This document shows, piece by piece, positions 54,416-62,957 of a stretch of 64,000 bases of DNA (its first letter is position 1; every line of letters begins with the position of its first letter). The notes under the pieces were generated by a model. The model did no database searches. It saw only the letters and a program-made list of their open reading frames with translations, and was not told where the DNA came from. The stretch is from Dyella_A sp051962475 (GTDB lineage: Bacteria > Pseudomonadota > Gammaproteobacteria > Xanthomonadales > Rhodanobacteraceae), in NCBI RefSeq assembly GCF_051962475.1, contig NZ_JBQCCF010000016.1, positions 1-64,000 on the forward strand. The letters are read 5' to 3'. Both the position numbers and the translations under genes were made by a program.

Positions 54416-55330
54416 ATGGGAAAGCTTCCGCTGGACCTGCTGCGGCAGTTCGTGCTGGTGGCGCGGGCAGGCAATCTGTCGCGTGCCGCGGCGCAGGCGA
54501 ACCTTACCGTCAGTGCGCTCAGTCACCAGATGCGCCAGCTGGAAGAGCGACTGCAGCGACGGCTGCTCGACCGCGGTCCGCGCGGCGTCAGCCTGACCAC
54601 CGACGGCTGCAGCCTGCTGGAGGCGGTCGGCGAGCATCTGGACGGCATCGAGCACGCGTTGACGCGCTACCACGCCCGCCACGACGACGAACTCACCATC
54701 AGCGCCAGCCCCGGCATCATGTCCGGCTGGCTGGTGCCGAGGCTGCCGCGCCTGGTGGCGGCGCATCCGGAGCTGGAGCTGACCATGCAGTCGGGGTCGG
54801 CGCTGGTCGACTTCCGCCGCGAGTCGGTGGATGCCGCACTGCGCTACGGGCGCGGCCAATGGGAGGGCCTGCACAGCGAGCGCCTGTTCGGCGAATGGAT
54901 CGCGCCGGTGGCCTCGCCCGCGCTGGTGGCGAAGATGGCTGGCGCCGATCCGAACGACCTCAGCGGCTGGCCGCTGTTGGGCGATCCCAATCCGGCCAAC
55001 CGTTGGCGCGACTGGTTTGCCCGCTACGGCGGCGAGCTGCCGCACCGCTACGTGGCCCACTTCAACAGCTTCGAGGCGCAACGCCACGCCGTGCTGGAGG
55101 GCATGGGCGTGGCGATGGGGCGGATGGTGATGTCGCGTTCGCTGGTGGATGCCGGCCTGCTGGTAGTGCTGGGTGAGCGCTACCTGCCGGTGCAGGACGC
55201 GTACTGGCTGGTGTACCCGGCGCGCTCGCGCGATCACCGGGGCCTGCAGGTGTTCCGCGAGTGGCTGCTGGCGGAGGCTGCGGCCTATTGCCGCCAGATG
55301 CCACAACCGGAGCCGGTGGAAGAACCCTAG
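54416..55330 (+). CDS. LysR-family transcriptional regulator (GcvA-like)
   Basis: A 304-residue regulator. The HTH spans about 6-65 (LDLLRQFVLVARAGNLSRAA, LTVSALSHQMRQLEERLQRR, LTTDG). The effector domain from about 92 (LTISASPGIMSGWLVPRL, HPELELTMQSGSALVDF, DAALRYGRGQW) is typical of the GcvA/AmpR group. It is divergent from a 61-residue ORF and 44 bp upstream of frmA on the same strand, so either is a plausible target. The effector is unknown. Confidence 0.92.
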   Translation: MGKLPLDLLRQFVLVARAGNLSRAAAQANLTVSALSHQMRQLEERLQRRLLDRGPRGVSLTTDGCSLLEAVGEHLDGIEHALTRYHARHDDELTISASPGIMSGWLVPRLPRLVAAHPELELTMQSGSALVDFRRESVDAALRYGRGQWEGLHSERLFGEWIAPVASPALVAKMAGADPNDLSGWPLLGDPNPANRWRDWFARYGGELPHRYVAHFNSFEAQRHAVLEGMGVAMGRMVMSRSLVDAGLLVVLGERYLPVQDAYWLVYPARSRDHRGLQVFREWLLAEAAAYCRQMPQPEPVEEP

Positions 55331-55374
55331 GCGGTTACCATGGACGGCCCGCTTGTCGCATCGAGGAGAACACC

Positions 55375-56487
55375 ATGAAGTCACGCGCCGCCGTCGCCTG
55401 GGAAGCAGGCAAGCCGCTGAGCATTGAGCAGGTCGACGTGCAGGGACCGAAGGCCGGCGAAGTGCTGGTGCGCATCGTCGCTACCGGCGTGTGCCACACC
55501 GACGCCTACACGCTGTCCGGCGCCGATCCGGAGGGCGCGTTCCCGGTGATCCTGGGCCACGAGGGCGGCGGCATCGTGGAGGAAGTGGGCGAGGGCGTCA
55601 CCTCGCTCAAGGTGGGCGACCACGTGATTCCGCTGTACACGCCCGAATGCGGCGAGTGCGAGTACTGCCTGTCGGGCAAGACCAATCTGTGCCAGAAGAT
55701 CCGCGTCACCCAGGGCAAGGGCCTGATGCCGGACGGCACCTCGCGCTTCTCGATGAACGGCAAGACCATCCTGCACTACATGGGTACCAGCACGTTCTCC
55801 GAGTACAGCGTGCTGCCGGAGATCTCGCTGGCCAAGATCAACCCTGCCGCGCCGCTTGACAAGGTGTGCCTGCTCGGTTGTGGCATCACCACCGGCATCG
55901 GCGCGGTGCTCAACACGGCCAAGGTGACCCCGGGTTCCACCGTGGCGGTATTCGGCATGGGCGGCATCGGTTTGTCGGTGGTGCAGGGCGCGGTGATGGC
56001 CAAGGCCTCGCGCATCCTGTGCGTGGACATCAATCCATCCAAGTGGGAGATGGCCAAAGCGCTGGGCGCCACCGATTTCGTCAACCCGAAGGACTACCCG
56101 GACACGCCGATCCAGCAGGTCATCGTCGACATGACCAACGGCGGCGTGGACTACTCGTTCGAGTGCATCGGCAACGTCAACGTGATGCGCTCGGCGCTGG
56201 AGTGCTGCCATAAGGGCTGGGGCGAGTCGACCATCATCGGCGTCGCCGGCGCGGGGCAGGAGATCAGCACGCGGCCGTTCCAGCTGGTCACCGGCCGCGT
56301 GTGGCGCGGCTCGGCCTTCGGCGGGGTGAAGGGACGCAGCCAGCTGCCGGGGTATGTGGAGCGCTACATGAAGGGCGAGATCAAGATCGACGAGATGATC
56401 ACCGAGGTGATGCCGCTGGAGGACATCAACCGCGCCTTCGACCTGATGCACGAGGGCAAGGTGATCCGCTCGGTGATCCGCTACTGA
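55375..56487 (+). CDS. frmA: S-(hydroxymethyl)glutathione dehydrogenase (class III alcohol dehydrogenase)
   Basis: A 370-residue zinc enzyme oxidising the formaldehyde-glutathione adduct to S-formylglutathione. Catalytic zinc ligands are Cys in TGVCHTDAYTL and His in LGHEGGGIVEEVGEGV, with Cys in LLGCGITTGIGA. The structural zinc has four cysteines in CGECEYCLSGKTNLCQ. The NAD site is FGMGGIGLSVVQGA and CVDINPSKWEMA. WRGSAFGGVKGRSQLP is the class III signature. A GAGGAG site precedes the ATG. FrmB (S-formylglutathione hydrolase) is not adjacent. Formate from this route could feed the Fds enzyme. Confidence 0.96.
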   Translation: MKSRAAVAWEAGKPLSIEQVDVQGPKAGEVLVRIVATGVCHTDAYTLSGADPEGAFPVILGHEGGGIVEEVGEGVTSLKVGDHVIPLYTPECGECEYCLSGKTNLCQKIRVTQGKGLMPDGTSRFSMNGKTILHYMGTSTFSEYSVLPEISLAKINPAAPLDKVCLLGCGITTGIGAVLNTAKVTPGSTVAVFGMGGIGLSVVQGAVMAKASRILCVDINPSKWEMAKALGATDFVNPKDYPDTPIQQVIVDMTNGGVDYSFECIGNVNVMRSALECCHKGWGESTIIGVAGAGQEISTRPFQLVTGRVWRGSAFGGVKGRSQLPGYVERYMKGEIKIDEMITEVMPLEDINRAFDLMHEGKVIRSVIRY

Positions 56488-56533
56488 GTCGTCGGCGGGC
56501 CTGACGCCGGCCCCGGCGCTCGTCGTAAAATGC

Positions 56534-56558
56534 GCGCCTGCCGGTCGTCGGCAGGCGC
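56534..56558. other. Perfect 10-bp hairpin after frmA
   Basis: GCGCCTGCCG and CGGCAGGCGC flank a five-base loop, 47 bp past the frmA stop and upstream of the NYN gene. There is no T-run on the plus strand, so it may be an mRNA-end structure or a weak terminator instead of a clear intrinsic terminator. Confidence 0.5.
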
Positions 56559-56628
56559 TACTCACTCATTGCACGCCGGTTGCGGTTCTCCGCGACCGGC
56601 GTCGTTGCATCACGATCCTGGGGTTTGC

Positions 56629-57291
56629 ATGTCCGGCACTGCGTTTCTCGTCGACGGGGGCTTCTTTCTGGCCCGCTATCGCAAGGTGTGGAGCGATCGC
56701 GATCCTAACGACGCACGCACCGTGGCCAAGACCGTGTTCGGCATGGCGCTGGAGCACCTCAAGGCGCTCGATCGCCCGCGCGAGGCGCTGTACCGCATCT
56801 TCTTCTACGACTGTCCGCCACTGGATCGGGTGCTGGTCAAGCCGGTCAGCGGCGACAGCCTGGACTTCGGTCGCACCGGCGCCGCCGCGTTCCGGCGGGA
56901 TCTGCACGACCAACTGCGCCGCCAGCGCAAGATGGCGCTGCGGCTGGGCCGGCTGGCCGAGCGCGGCGAGTGGCAGCTCAAGCGCAGTGCGTTCCAGCAG
57001 CTGCGCGAAGGTTCGCTGCGCTGGGAGGCGCTGGGCGACGAGCATTTCGAGCCGGACATGCGCCAGACCCAGGTGGACATGAAGATCGGCATCGACATCG
57101 CCGCGCTGGCCTACAAGAAGCAGGTCGACCAGATCATCCTGGTGGCCGGCGACGCGGACTTCATCCCCGCGGCGAAGCTGGCGCGCTACGAGGGCATCGA
57201 TTTCATCCTCGATCCGATGTGGCAGGGCATCGCTCCGGATCTGCACGAGCACATCGACGGGCTGCAGTCGGTGTGCCCGCGTCCGTTCTGA
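56629..57291 (+). CDS. NYN-domain protein (LabA/DUF88-like putative ribonuclease)
   Basis: A 220-residue protein. AFLVDGGFFLARYRK carries the first catalytic Asp, the FFYDC strand follows, TQVDMKIGIDIAALAYKKQVDQ holds the second acidic cluster, and ILVAGDADFIPAAKLARYEG the third. These are the PIN-like metal ligands of NYN nucleases. The family cleaves RNA in several cases, but the target here is unknown. It stands alone between frmA and the methyltransferase-like gene. Confidence 0.88.
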   Translation: MSGTAFLVDGGFFLARYRKVWSDRDPNDARTVAKTVFGMALEHLKALDRPREALYRIFFYDCPPLDRVLVKPVSGDSLDFGRTGAAAFRRDLHDQLRRQRKMALRLGRLAERGEWQLKRSAFQQLREGSLRWEALGDEHFEPDMRQTQVDMKIGIDIAALAYKKQVDQIILVAGDADFIPAAKLARYEGIDFILDPMWQGIAPDLHEHIDGLQSVCPRPF

Positions 57292-57386
57292 GCGGCGGTA
57301 CGTATCTGCACGTCGCCGTCACTCAGGCCGCGGCAGCGTGCGCGGCGGGGCAGACGCGGCGGGCGTCCATCAATAGGGAGTGCTTC

Positions 57387-58313
57387 ATGACATCACGTTC
57401 CATGACATCGCGGCGCGGGTGCCGCTGGCTGCCGCTGGCCGCATGCGCGCTGATGGCGGCCGCGCCGCTCGCCGCGCAGACGCTGGCCGAAGCGGACGCG
57501 CTGGCGCAGGATCAGCCCACTGACCAGCTGGTGCCGCCCACCAGCGCGCAGGATTTCACCGCCGCGCAGCTGGACAGCGTGATCGCCGGCGCCTGGCGGC
57601 CCGAGGCCGAACGCGCCCGCGACCGCTACCGCCATCCCAAGCAGACGCTGCAGTTCTTCGGCGTGCGGCCGGACCAGACGGTGGTGGAGATCACTCCCGG
57701 TGCCGGCTGGTACAGCGCGATCCTGGCGCCGCTGCTGCGCGACAACGGCCAGTACATTGCCGCCGTTGCCGCGCCGCCGCCGGGCAAGCCGGCCAGCGAC
57801 ACGCTGCAGCGCCGGTTCGCCGCCGATGCGGCCACCTACGGTAAGGCGAGGATCGTCACGTTCGACCCGAAGGCGCCGGTGTTCGGCGCGCCCGGCAGCG
57901 CCGACGTGGTGCTGACCTTCCGCAACGTGCACAACTGGGTGATGGCCGACACCGCGCCGGCGATGTTCAAGGCGTTCTTCGCCGTGCTGCGTCCCGGCGG
58001 CGTGCTGGGCGTGGTCGACCACCGTGCCGCCGACAGCACCTCGCTGGCGGCGGTAAAGGCGAGCGGCTACCTGCCCACCGCCACCGTGGTGAAGCTCGCC
58101 ACCGATGCCGGCTTCTCGCTGGAGGAGTCGAGCGAGATCAACGCCAATCCCGCCGACAGCAAGGACTACCCCAAGGGCGTGTGGACACTGCCGCCCACGC
58201 TCACCCTGGGCGATGTCGATCGGGCGAAGTACGAGGCGATCGGCGAGTCCGACCGCATGACGCTGCGCTTCGTGAAGCCGGACGCGCCGGCACCCGCCTC
58301 CTCGGCGCATTGA
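57387..58313 (+). CDS. Secreted class I SAM-methyltransferase-like protein
   Basis: A 308-residue protein with an N-terminal signal peptide (CRWLPLAACALMAAAPLAAQ). RHPKQTLQFFGVRPDQTVVEITPGAGWYSAIL resembles motif I of class I methyltransferases, with ITPGAGW replacing the usual DLGCGTG. RNVHNWV and LRPGGVLGVVDH correspond to motifs II and III. Export to the periplasm is unusual for a SAM enzyme, but this family is common in Proteobacteria. AGGGAG precedes the ATG. Ten bases separate it from the pseudouridine synthase gene, so the two are probably co-transcribed. Confidence 0.87.
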   Translation: MTSRSMTSRRGCRWLPLAACALMAAAPLAAQTLAEADALAQDQPTDQLVPPTSAQDFTAAQLDSVIAGAWRPEAERARDRYRHPKQTLQFFGVRPDQTVVEITPGAGWYSAILAPLLRDNGQYIAAVAAPPPGKPASDTLQRRFAADAATYGKARIVTFDPKAPVFGAPGSADVVLTFRNVHNWVMADTAPAMFKAFFAVLRPGGVLGVVDHRAADSTSLAAVKASGYLPTATVVKLATDAGFSLEESSEINANPADSKDYPKGVWTLPPTLTLGDVDRAKYEAIGESDRMTLRFVKPDAPAPASSAH

Positions 58314-58323
58314 CCGACGGCCC

Positions 58324-58857
58324 GTGCTGATCGCCCTGAACAAGCCATACGGCGTGCTGTGCCAGTTCACCGATGAGGCGGGCCGCCGCACGCTGGCCGA
58401 CTACGTCATGCAGAAAGGTGTCTACGCCGCCGGTCGCCTGGACCAGGACAGCGAGGGCCTGTTGCTGCTGACCGACGACGGCGCGCTGGCGCACCGCCTC
58501 ACCGATCCGAAGCACAAGCAGCCCAAGACCTACCTGGTGCAGGTGGACGGCGCGATCACCGACGAGGCGATTGCCACCCTGGGTCGCGGCGTGGTGCTGA
58601 AGGACGGCCCTACGCTGCCGGCCGCTGCCGAGCATGCCGCCGAGCCGGACTGGCTGTGGCCGCGCGATCCGCCGGTGCGCTTTCGCCAGGCGATCCCCAC
58701 CAGCTGGCTGCGCATCACGCTGCGCGAAGGCCGCAACCGACAGGTACGCCGGATGACCGCGGCGGTCGGCTTTCCCACCTTGCGGCTGATCCGCGAGCGC
58801 ATCGGTACGTACGCACTCGACGATCTTGCATCGGGCCGGTGGCGGCGGCTCGACTGA
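58324..58857 (+). CDS. rluE: 23S rRNA pseudouridine synthase, RluE/RsuA family
   Basis: A 177-residue enzyme without an S4 domain. IALNKPYGVLCQFTD, AAGRLDQDSEGLLLLTDDG (catalytic Asp in GRLD), HKQPKTYLVQV and LREGRNRQVRRMTAAVGFPTLRL are the conserved RsuA-family motifs. The compact length fits RluE, which modifies 23S rRNA U2457 in E. coli. Translation starts at GTG 58324, directly before LIALNKP. Confidence 0.92.
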   Translation: MLIALNKPYGVLCQFTDEAGRRTLADYVMQKGVYAAGRLDQDSEGLLLLTDDGALAHRLTDPKHKQPKTYLVQVDGAITDEAIATLGRGVVLKDGPTLPAAAEHAAEPDWLWPRDPPVRFRQAIPTSWLRITLREGRNRQVRRMTAAVGFPTLRLIRERIGTYALDDLASGRWRRLD

Positions 58858-58871
58858 GCCGGCATTGCGGT

Positions 58872-59564
58872 TCAGTCGTCCAGGGCAATCCCCAATTGCC
58901 GCAGTCCCGCGCGCCCCGGCGGCGTCAGCAGCAGGGCGCGTGAGCCGTCCTGGCGACGCAGCCAGTCGCGATGCAGCAGCTGATCGACGATCGCCACGCC
59001 GAGCGCGCCGCCGAGGTGCGGGCGGCGCTCGGTCCAGTCCAGGCAGCTGCGGCCCGAGAGCGAGGATGGCTTCATCGGATCGGGCAGCAGGCCGCCGCCC
59101 TGCATCGCCTCGCGGCCGGCCCCGGTGAGCCGCACTGCGTGCTCGCCCAGCTCGATCCACGCGCGCTCGCGCAAACCCTGATAGAGCGCCACCCCCAACC
59201 GCCCGGCCAGATGGCCATAGCAGGTGCGGGCGAAGGCCAGTGGCTGCGCGCGCGGCGCCCGCGTGGGTGCGCAGGCCGGCGGTGAGCGCAGCAGCGGCAA
59301 CGTCTCGAGCACCTGCACAACGCTGTCGTTGGCGATCCTGAAATAGCGGTGTCGACCCTGGTTCACCACCTGCAACAGCCCACCTTCGACGAGGCGGCTC
59401 AGATGCGCGCTGGCGGTGCTCGCTGCGATGCCGGCCAGGCGCGCCAGTTCGCCGGCCGGTCGCGCACGACCGTCCACCAGGGCCAGCAGGATGGCGGCGC
59501 GCGACGGGTCGGCGAGCAGGCTGCCGATCTCGGCGAGCTGGTGGCGAGTGGGGCTGGCGTGCAT
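58872..59564 (-). CDS. ArsR-family winged-helix regulator
   Basis: A 230-residue regulator. The winged helix is at about 10-85: LLADPSRAAILLALVDG, RPAGELARLAGIAASTASAHLSRLVEGGLLQV and GRHRYFRI. The C-terminal 120 residues form an effector domain with ARTCYGHLAGRLGVALYQ and RSCLDWTERRPHLGGALG. The latter resembles the longer ArsR regulators found next to flavin reductases or multidrug genes. No metal-binding Cys pair (ELCVCDL) is present. It is divergent from the truncated flavin reductase gene, which may be its old target. Confidence 0.88.
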   Translation of the reverse strand: MHASPTRHQLAEIGSLLADPSRAAILLALVDGRARPAGELARLAGIAASTASAHLSRLVEGGLLQVVNQGRHRYFRIANDSVVQVLETLPLLRSPPACAPTRAPRAQPLAFARTCYGHLAGRLGVALYQGLRERAWIELGEHAVRLTGAGREAMQGGGLLPDPMKPSSLSGRSCLDWTERRPHLGGALGVAIVDQLLHRDWLRRQDGSRALLLTPPGRAGLRQLGIALDD

Positions 59565-59622
59565 GCGTGGATGCTAGCGCGCGGCCGGCGCCCACGTTTC
59601 GGCGCTCGCCGCAACATCGCTC

Positions 59623-60141
59623 GTGCCGGGCCGAGCCTGGGCGCTGGCCGACCGCGTCGTGCTGGGTCTGTCCCAGGGCGGCCAGGGCTTGGCCAATCTG
59701 CACCGCGAGCGCGAGTGCACGCTGAATGTCGTCGCTCCCGAGCAATGGCAGGCGGTGGAAGCGCTGGCGCCGACCACCGGACGCGACCCGGTGCCGGGCT
59801 GGAAAGCCGGCTACCGCCACGTGGCCGACAAGTTCGCTCTGGCCGGACTGACGCCGCTGCCTTCTGAGCAGGTACAGGCGCCGCGCGTTGCCGAGTGTCC
59901 CCTGCAGATGGAGGCACGCGTGACGGCGTGGCACGAACGACCGCTTGAGGCCTGGGAGGCCAGCGCCGGCGGCTTCGTCACGGTCGAGACGGAAGTGCTG
60001 CGAGTGCATGCGCACCAGGACATCGTCCTCGCCGGCAGCGAACACATCGACCCGCAGCGGTTCCGGCCGCTGCTTTACGTCTTCCGGCACTACGTCGGCG
60101 GTGGACCGGCGCTGGGACGAACCTTCAAGGCCGAGGTGTAG
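59623..60141 (+). pseudogene. Flavin reductase-family protein, 5'-truncated
   Basis: The 172 residues from GTG 59623 start inside the FMN-binding split-barrel domain: AWALADRVVLGLSQGGQGLANL, ECTLNVVAPEQWQAVEALAPT, KFALAGLTPLP, APRVAECPLQMEARV and DPLLYVFRHY-like RPLLYVFRHYVGGGPALGR. In intact relatives, about 40 residues carrying the first strands precede AWALADRV. The 58 bp upstream, in any frame, do not encode them; they run straight into the ArsR gene. This looks like a deletion that removed the 5' end together with part of the shared promoter region. A shorter functional form is possible but unlikely. Confidence 0.65.
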
Positions 60142-60152
60142 TGCCGCCGCGC

Positions 60153-60950
60153 TCAGCCGGTGGTGGCCGCGAGCTCGAAAAATGCCTCGGCGGTCGCCGT
60201 GGTGTGCGCGGCCAGCGACTCGAACGATTCGCCGCGGTCGCGCGCGATCTCCTCGGCGATGTGCTTGAGGTACATCGGCTCATTGCGACGGTGCGCTGGC
60301 AGCGGGCGTACCGTACGCGGCAGCAGGTAGGGCGCGTCGGTCTCGATCATCAGCCGGTTCGCCGGAATCACCTTCACCAGCTCGCGCAGGTGGGTGCCGC
60401 GGCGCTCGTCGCAGATCCAGCCGGTGATGCCGATGTGGCAGTCCAGCGCGAGGTAGTCACGAAGCGCCTCGGCGGTATCGGTGAAGCAGTGCACGACGGC
60501 GGCCGGCACCTTGTCCCGGTAGCGGCGCAGCAGGGCGATGAAGTCGCCATGTGCGTCGCGCTGGTGCAGGAACAGCGGCTTGCCCAGCTCGGCGGCGATG
60601 CGCAGCTGGCGCTCGAACACCTCGCGCTGTACCTCGTGCGGCGAGTAGTTGCGGTGGTAGTCAAGGCCGGTCTCACCCACCGCACGCACCTGAGGGCGCG
60701 TGGCCAGCTCGCGCAGCAGGGCGTCGGTCGCTTCGTCGTAATCCACCGCATGGTGCGGATGCACACCAGCGGTGGCATAGAGCAGGCCCGGATGCGCCTG
60801 CGCCAGGGCCAGCGCATCGCGGCTGCCGTCGCGGCTGGCGCCGGTCACCACCATCCGCGCCACGCCGTGCGACTGCGCGCGCGCCAGCACGGCATCCAAG
60901 TCGTGAGCGAAGGATTCGTGGGTGAGGTTGGCGCCGATGTCGAGCAGCAT
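60153..60950 (-). CDS. tatD: TatD-family metal-dependent hydrolase/DNase
   Basis: A 265-residue TIM-barrel metalloenzyme. The metal ligands lie in GLDYHRNYS (EGGLDY-type, with GETGLDYH), LFLHQRDAHGDF, VVHCFTD and IETDAPYLLPR. YATAGVHPHHA is the second conserved block. The N-terminal MLLDIGANLTHESF has the unusual N in place of the first HxH His ligand (usually DxHxH); this variant is typical of the TatD proper subgroup. The family degrades 3' ends of DNA. It stands alone. Confidence 0.92.
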   Translation of the reverse strand: MLLDIGANLTHESFAHDLDAVLARAQSHGVARMVVTGASRDGSRDALALAQAHPGLLYATAGVHPHHAVDYDEATDALLRELATRPQVRAVGETGLDYHRNYSPHEVQREVFERQLRIAAELGKPLFLHQRDAHGDFIALLRRYRDKVPAAVVHCFTDTAEALRDYLALDCHIGITGWICDERRGTHLRELVKVIPANRLMIETDAPYLLPRTVRPLPAHRRNEPMYLKHIAEEIARDRGESFESLAAHTTATAEAFFELAATTG

Positions 60951-61215
60951 CGCGATTCCTGAAGCAAACTAAGATGCAATTGTCGCAAGGGATACAGCGA
61001 TCAACTAGACATCGACGGAGCAGTCGCCGCTCGAGCCAAAACGCAGTTCACGGCAATGACCCCATAGGTATTTTTCGAATTGACCCTGCACCGCGCGGCT
61101 CCCTAGTGTGACTCGCGTCACGGTCCTCCGGGGGGAGGCCGTTGGCCACACGTTTCGGTACTTGCGCCTGGCTTTCAGCCGGGCCGACCGATCATGAATC
61201 CGTCGGGGGAACTCC

Positions 61216-62814
61216 ATGCTTCAGAAGAAACTCATTGGCGCCATGCTGGCGGTGCTCGGTACGGGCGTGAGCACAGTTGCCGGCGCCGTCGGCACCAGTC
61301 ATGTCGAGGCGGGCCGGCTCGGCCGCTTGTCCGGTGCGCCGCTGGCCAGCAGGCTCGGACTGGGCGCGAATACCAGCCTCATTCAGCGCGAGGCGATCGC
61401 CACCCATCGCGGCACGGTCAAGACACGTGAACAGCAGACCTTCAGTGGCATACCCGTGTACGGCAGCCATGTGGTGGTCGAGCGCGATCGAAGCGGCAAC
61501 GTGCTGGCGGTCGCCGGCGAAGTGCAGCGCGATCCGGGCAAGCAGCTCGCTTCGGTGACGCCGCGCATCTCCGCGCTGCAGGCGCAGGCGGCGCTGAAGA
61601 AGCACATGGGGCAGCTTGCCGCGCCGGGCGTCCGCAATGGCGAAGCTGCTCTGTTCGTCTATCCGAAGGCCGATGGCGCCGTCACGCTCGCCTACCGCAC
61701 CTCCTACCTGGTGCCGGTGATGGGGCACATGTCACGGCCGACCGCCATCGTCGACGCCAATACCGGCGCCGTGATCAAGCAGTGGGAAGGCATCACCACG
61801 GGCCGTCTGCCGCCTGGCGGCAGTACCACCCCGGTGGATGTGCAGGTGACCGGACCGGGTGGCAACGCACTGACCGGCTCGTACACCTACGACGGTTCCG
61901 GCCCCGGTCTGGAGAAGCTCGATGCGCAGAAGTCCGGCAACACCTGCTACCTCAAAGACGCCGACGTGGCGACCTACAACCTCGCCGGCGGACAGCGCGT
62001 GGTGCAGTGGTCATTTGGCTGCGTGGGCAGCGACCCGGCGCGCTACGTCAGCAGCGGCGATGCGATCAACGGTGCCTTTTCGCCGATCAACGACGCACAT
62101 CACTTCGGCGGCGTGGTGCAGAACATGTACCGCGACTGGTTCGCCGAACCGGCGTTGACGACCGATGGCACCACGCCGATGCAGCTGTCGATGTGGGTGC
62201 ACTTCGGCACCAATTACGAGAATGCGTTCTGGGACGGCTCAGAGATGGTATTCGGCGACGGCGACCAGTACTTCTATCCGTTCGTGGTGCTGGACATCAC
62301 CGGCCACGAAATCAGCCACGGTTTTACCGAACAGCACTCGGGCCTGGAATACACCGCGCAGTCTGGTGGCATGAACGAGGCATTCTCCGACATGGCCGGT
62401 GAGGCGGTGAAGTTCTACGACCGTGGCAGCAACGACTTCATGGTCGGTGCCGACATCGTCAAGCCGGCCACGGTGCCATTGCTGGGTCTGCCGGCATTGC
62501 GCGACATGTGCACGCCGAGCAACGACGGCTATTCGATCGACAGCGCTGCGGACTACCGTGACGGGATCGACGTGCACTACTCCAGTGGCGTGTACAACCG
62601 CGCGTTCTGCACGCTGGCGACCACCAGCGGCTGGGATACCCGCAAGGCGTTCGAGGTATTCCATGACGCCAACGCGCTGTACTGGGGGCCGAGCGAAACT
62701 TTCGACAGCGGCGCCTGTGGCGTCGAGACGGCCGCTGGCGATCGTGGCTATACAGTGGCCGATGTCACCGCCGCCTTCGCTGCAGTTGGCGTGAGCTGCC
62801 AGCCCCCGCGCTGA
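61216..62814 (+). CDS. Secreted M4-family (thermolysin-like) metallopeptidase
   Basis: A 532-residue preproprotease. The signal peptide is MLQKKLIGAMLAVLGTGVSTVAGA. An FTP/PepSY propeptide follows (about 40-185; QTFSGIPVYGSHVVVERD). In the catalytic domain HEISH supplies two zinc His and the catalytic Glu, GGMNEAFSDMAG the third zinc ligand Glu, and DAHHFGGVVQNMY and HYSSGVYNRAFC further M4 blocks. Three to five cysteines suggest disulfides. It should be exported, activated by propeptide removal and act as a broad-specificity extracellular protease. GGGGGA precedes the ATG. Confidence 0.94.
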   Translation: MLQKKLIGAMLAVLGTGVSTVAGAVGTSHVEAGRLGRLSGAPLASRLGLGANTSLIQREAIATHRGTVKTREQQTFSGIPVYGSHVVVERDRSGNVLAVAGEVQRDPGKQLASVTPRISALQAQAALKKHMGQLAAPGVRNGEAALFVYPKADGAVTLAYRTSYLVPVMGHMSRPTAIVDANTGAVIKQWEGITTGRLPPGGSTTPVDVQVTGPGGNALTGSYTYDGSGPGLEKLDAQKSGNTCYLKDADVATYNLAGGQRVVQWSFGCVGSDPARYVSSGDAINGAFSPINDAHHFGGVVQNMYRDWFAEPALTTDGTTPMQLSMWVHFGTNYENAFWDGSEMVFGDGDQYFYPFVVLDITGHEISHGFTEQHSGLEYTAQSGGMNEAFSDMAGEAVKFYDRGSNDFMVGADIVKPATVPLLGLPALRDMCTPSNDGYSIDSAADYRDGIDVHYSSGVYNRAFCTLATTSGWDTRKAFEVFHDANALYWGPSETFDSGACGVETAAGDRGYTVADVTAAFAAVGVSCQPPR

Positions 62815-62957
62815 TCCCTAACTGCCCGGCGCGTCATCGCGCGCGGGCGAGCCCACCTTTGCGAACGTCACGCCGCAGTCGGCGTGCGTCGTCTCCCCGT
62901 GATCACGGGCGCCCCTCCGCGCGGCGGAGCGGGCGCCACGATGCAGGAAATTCATCC

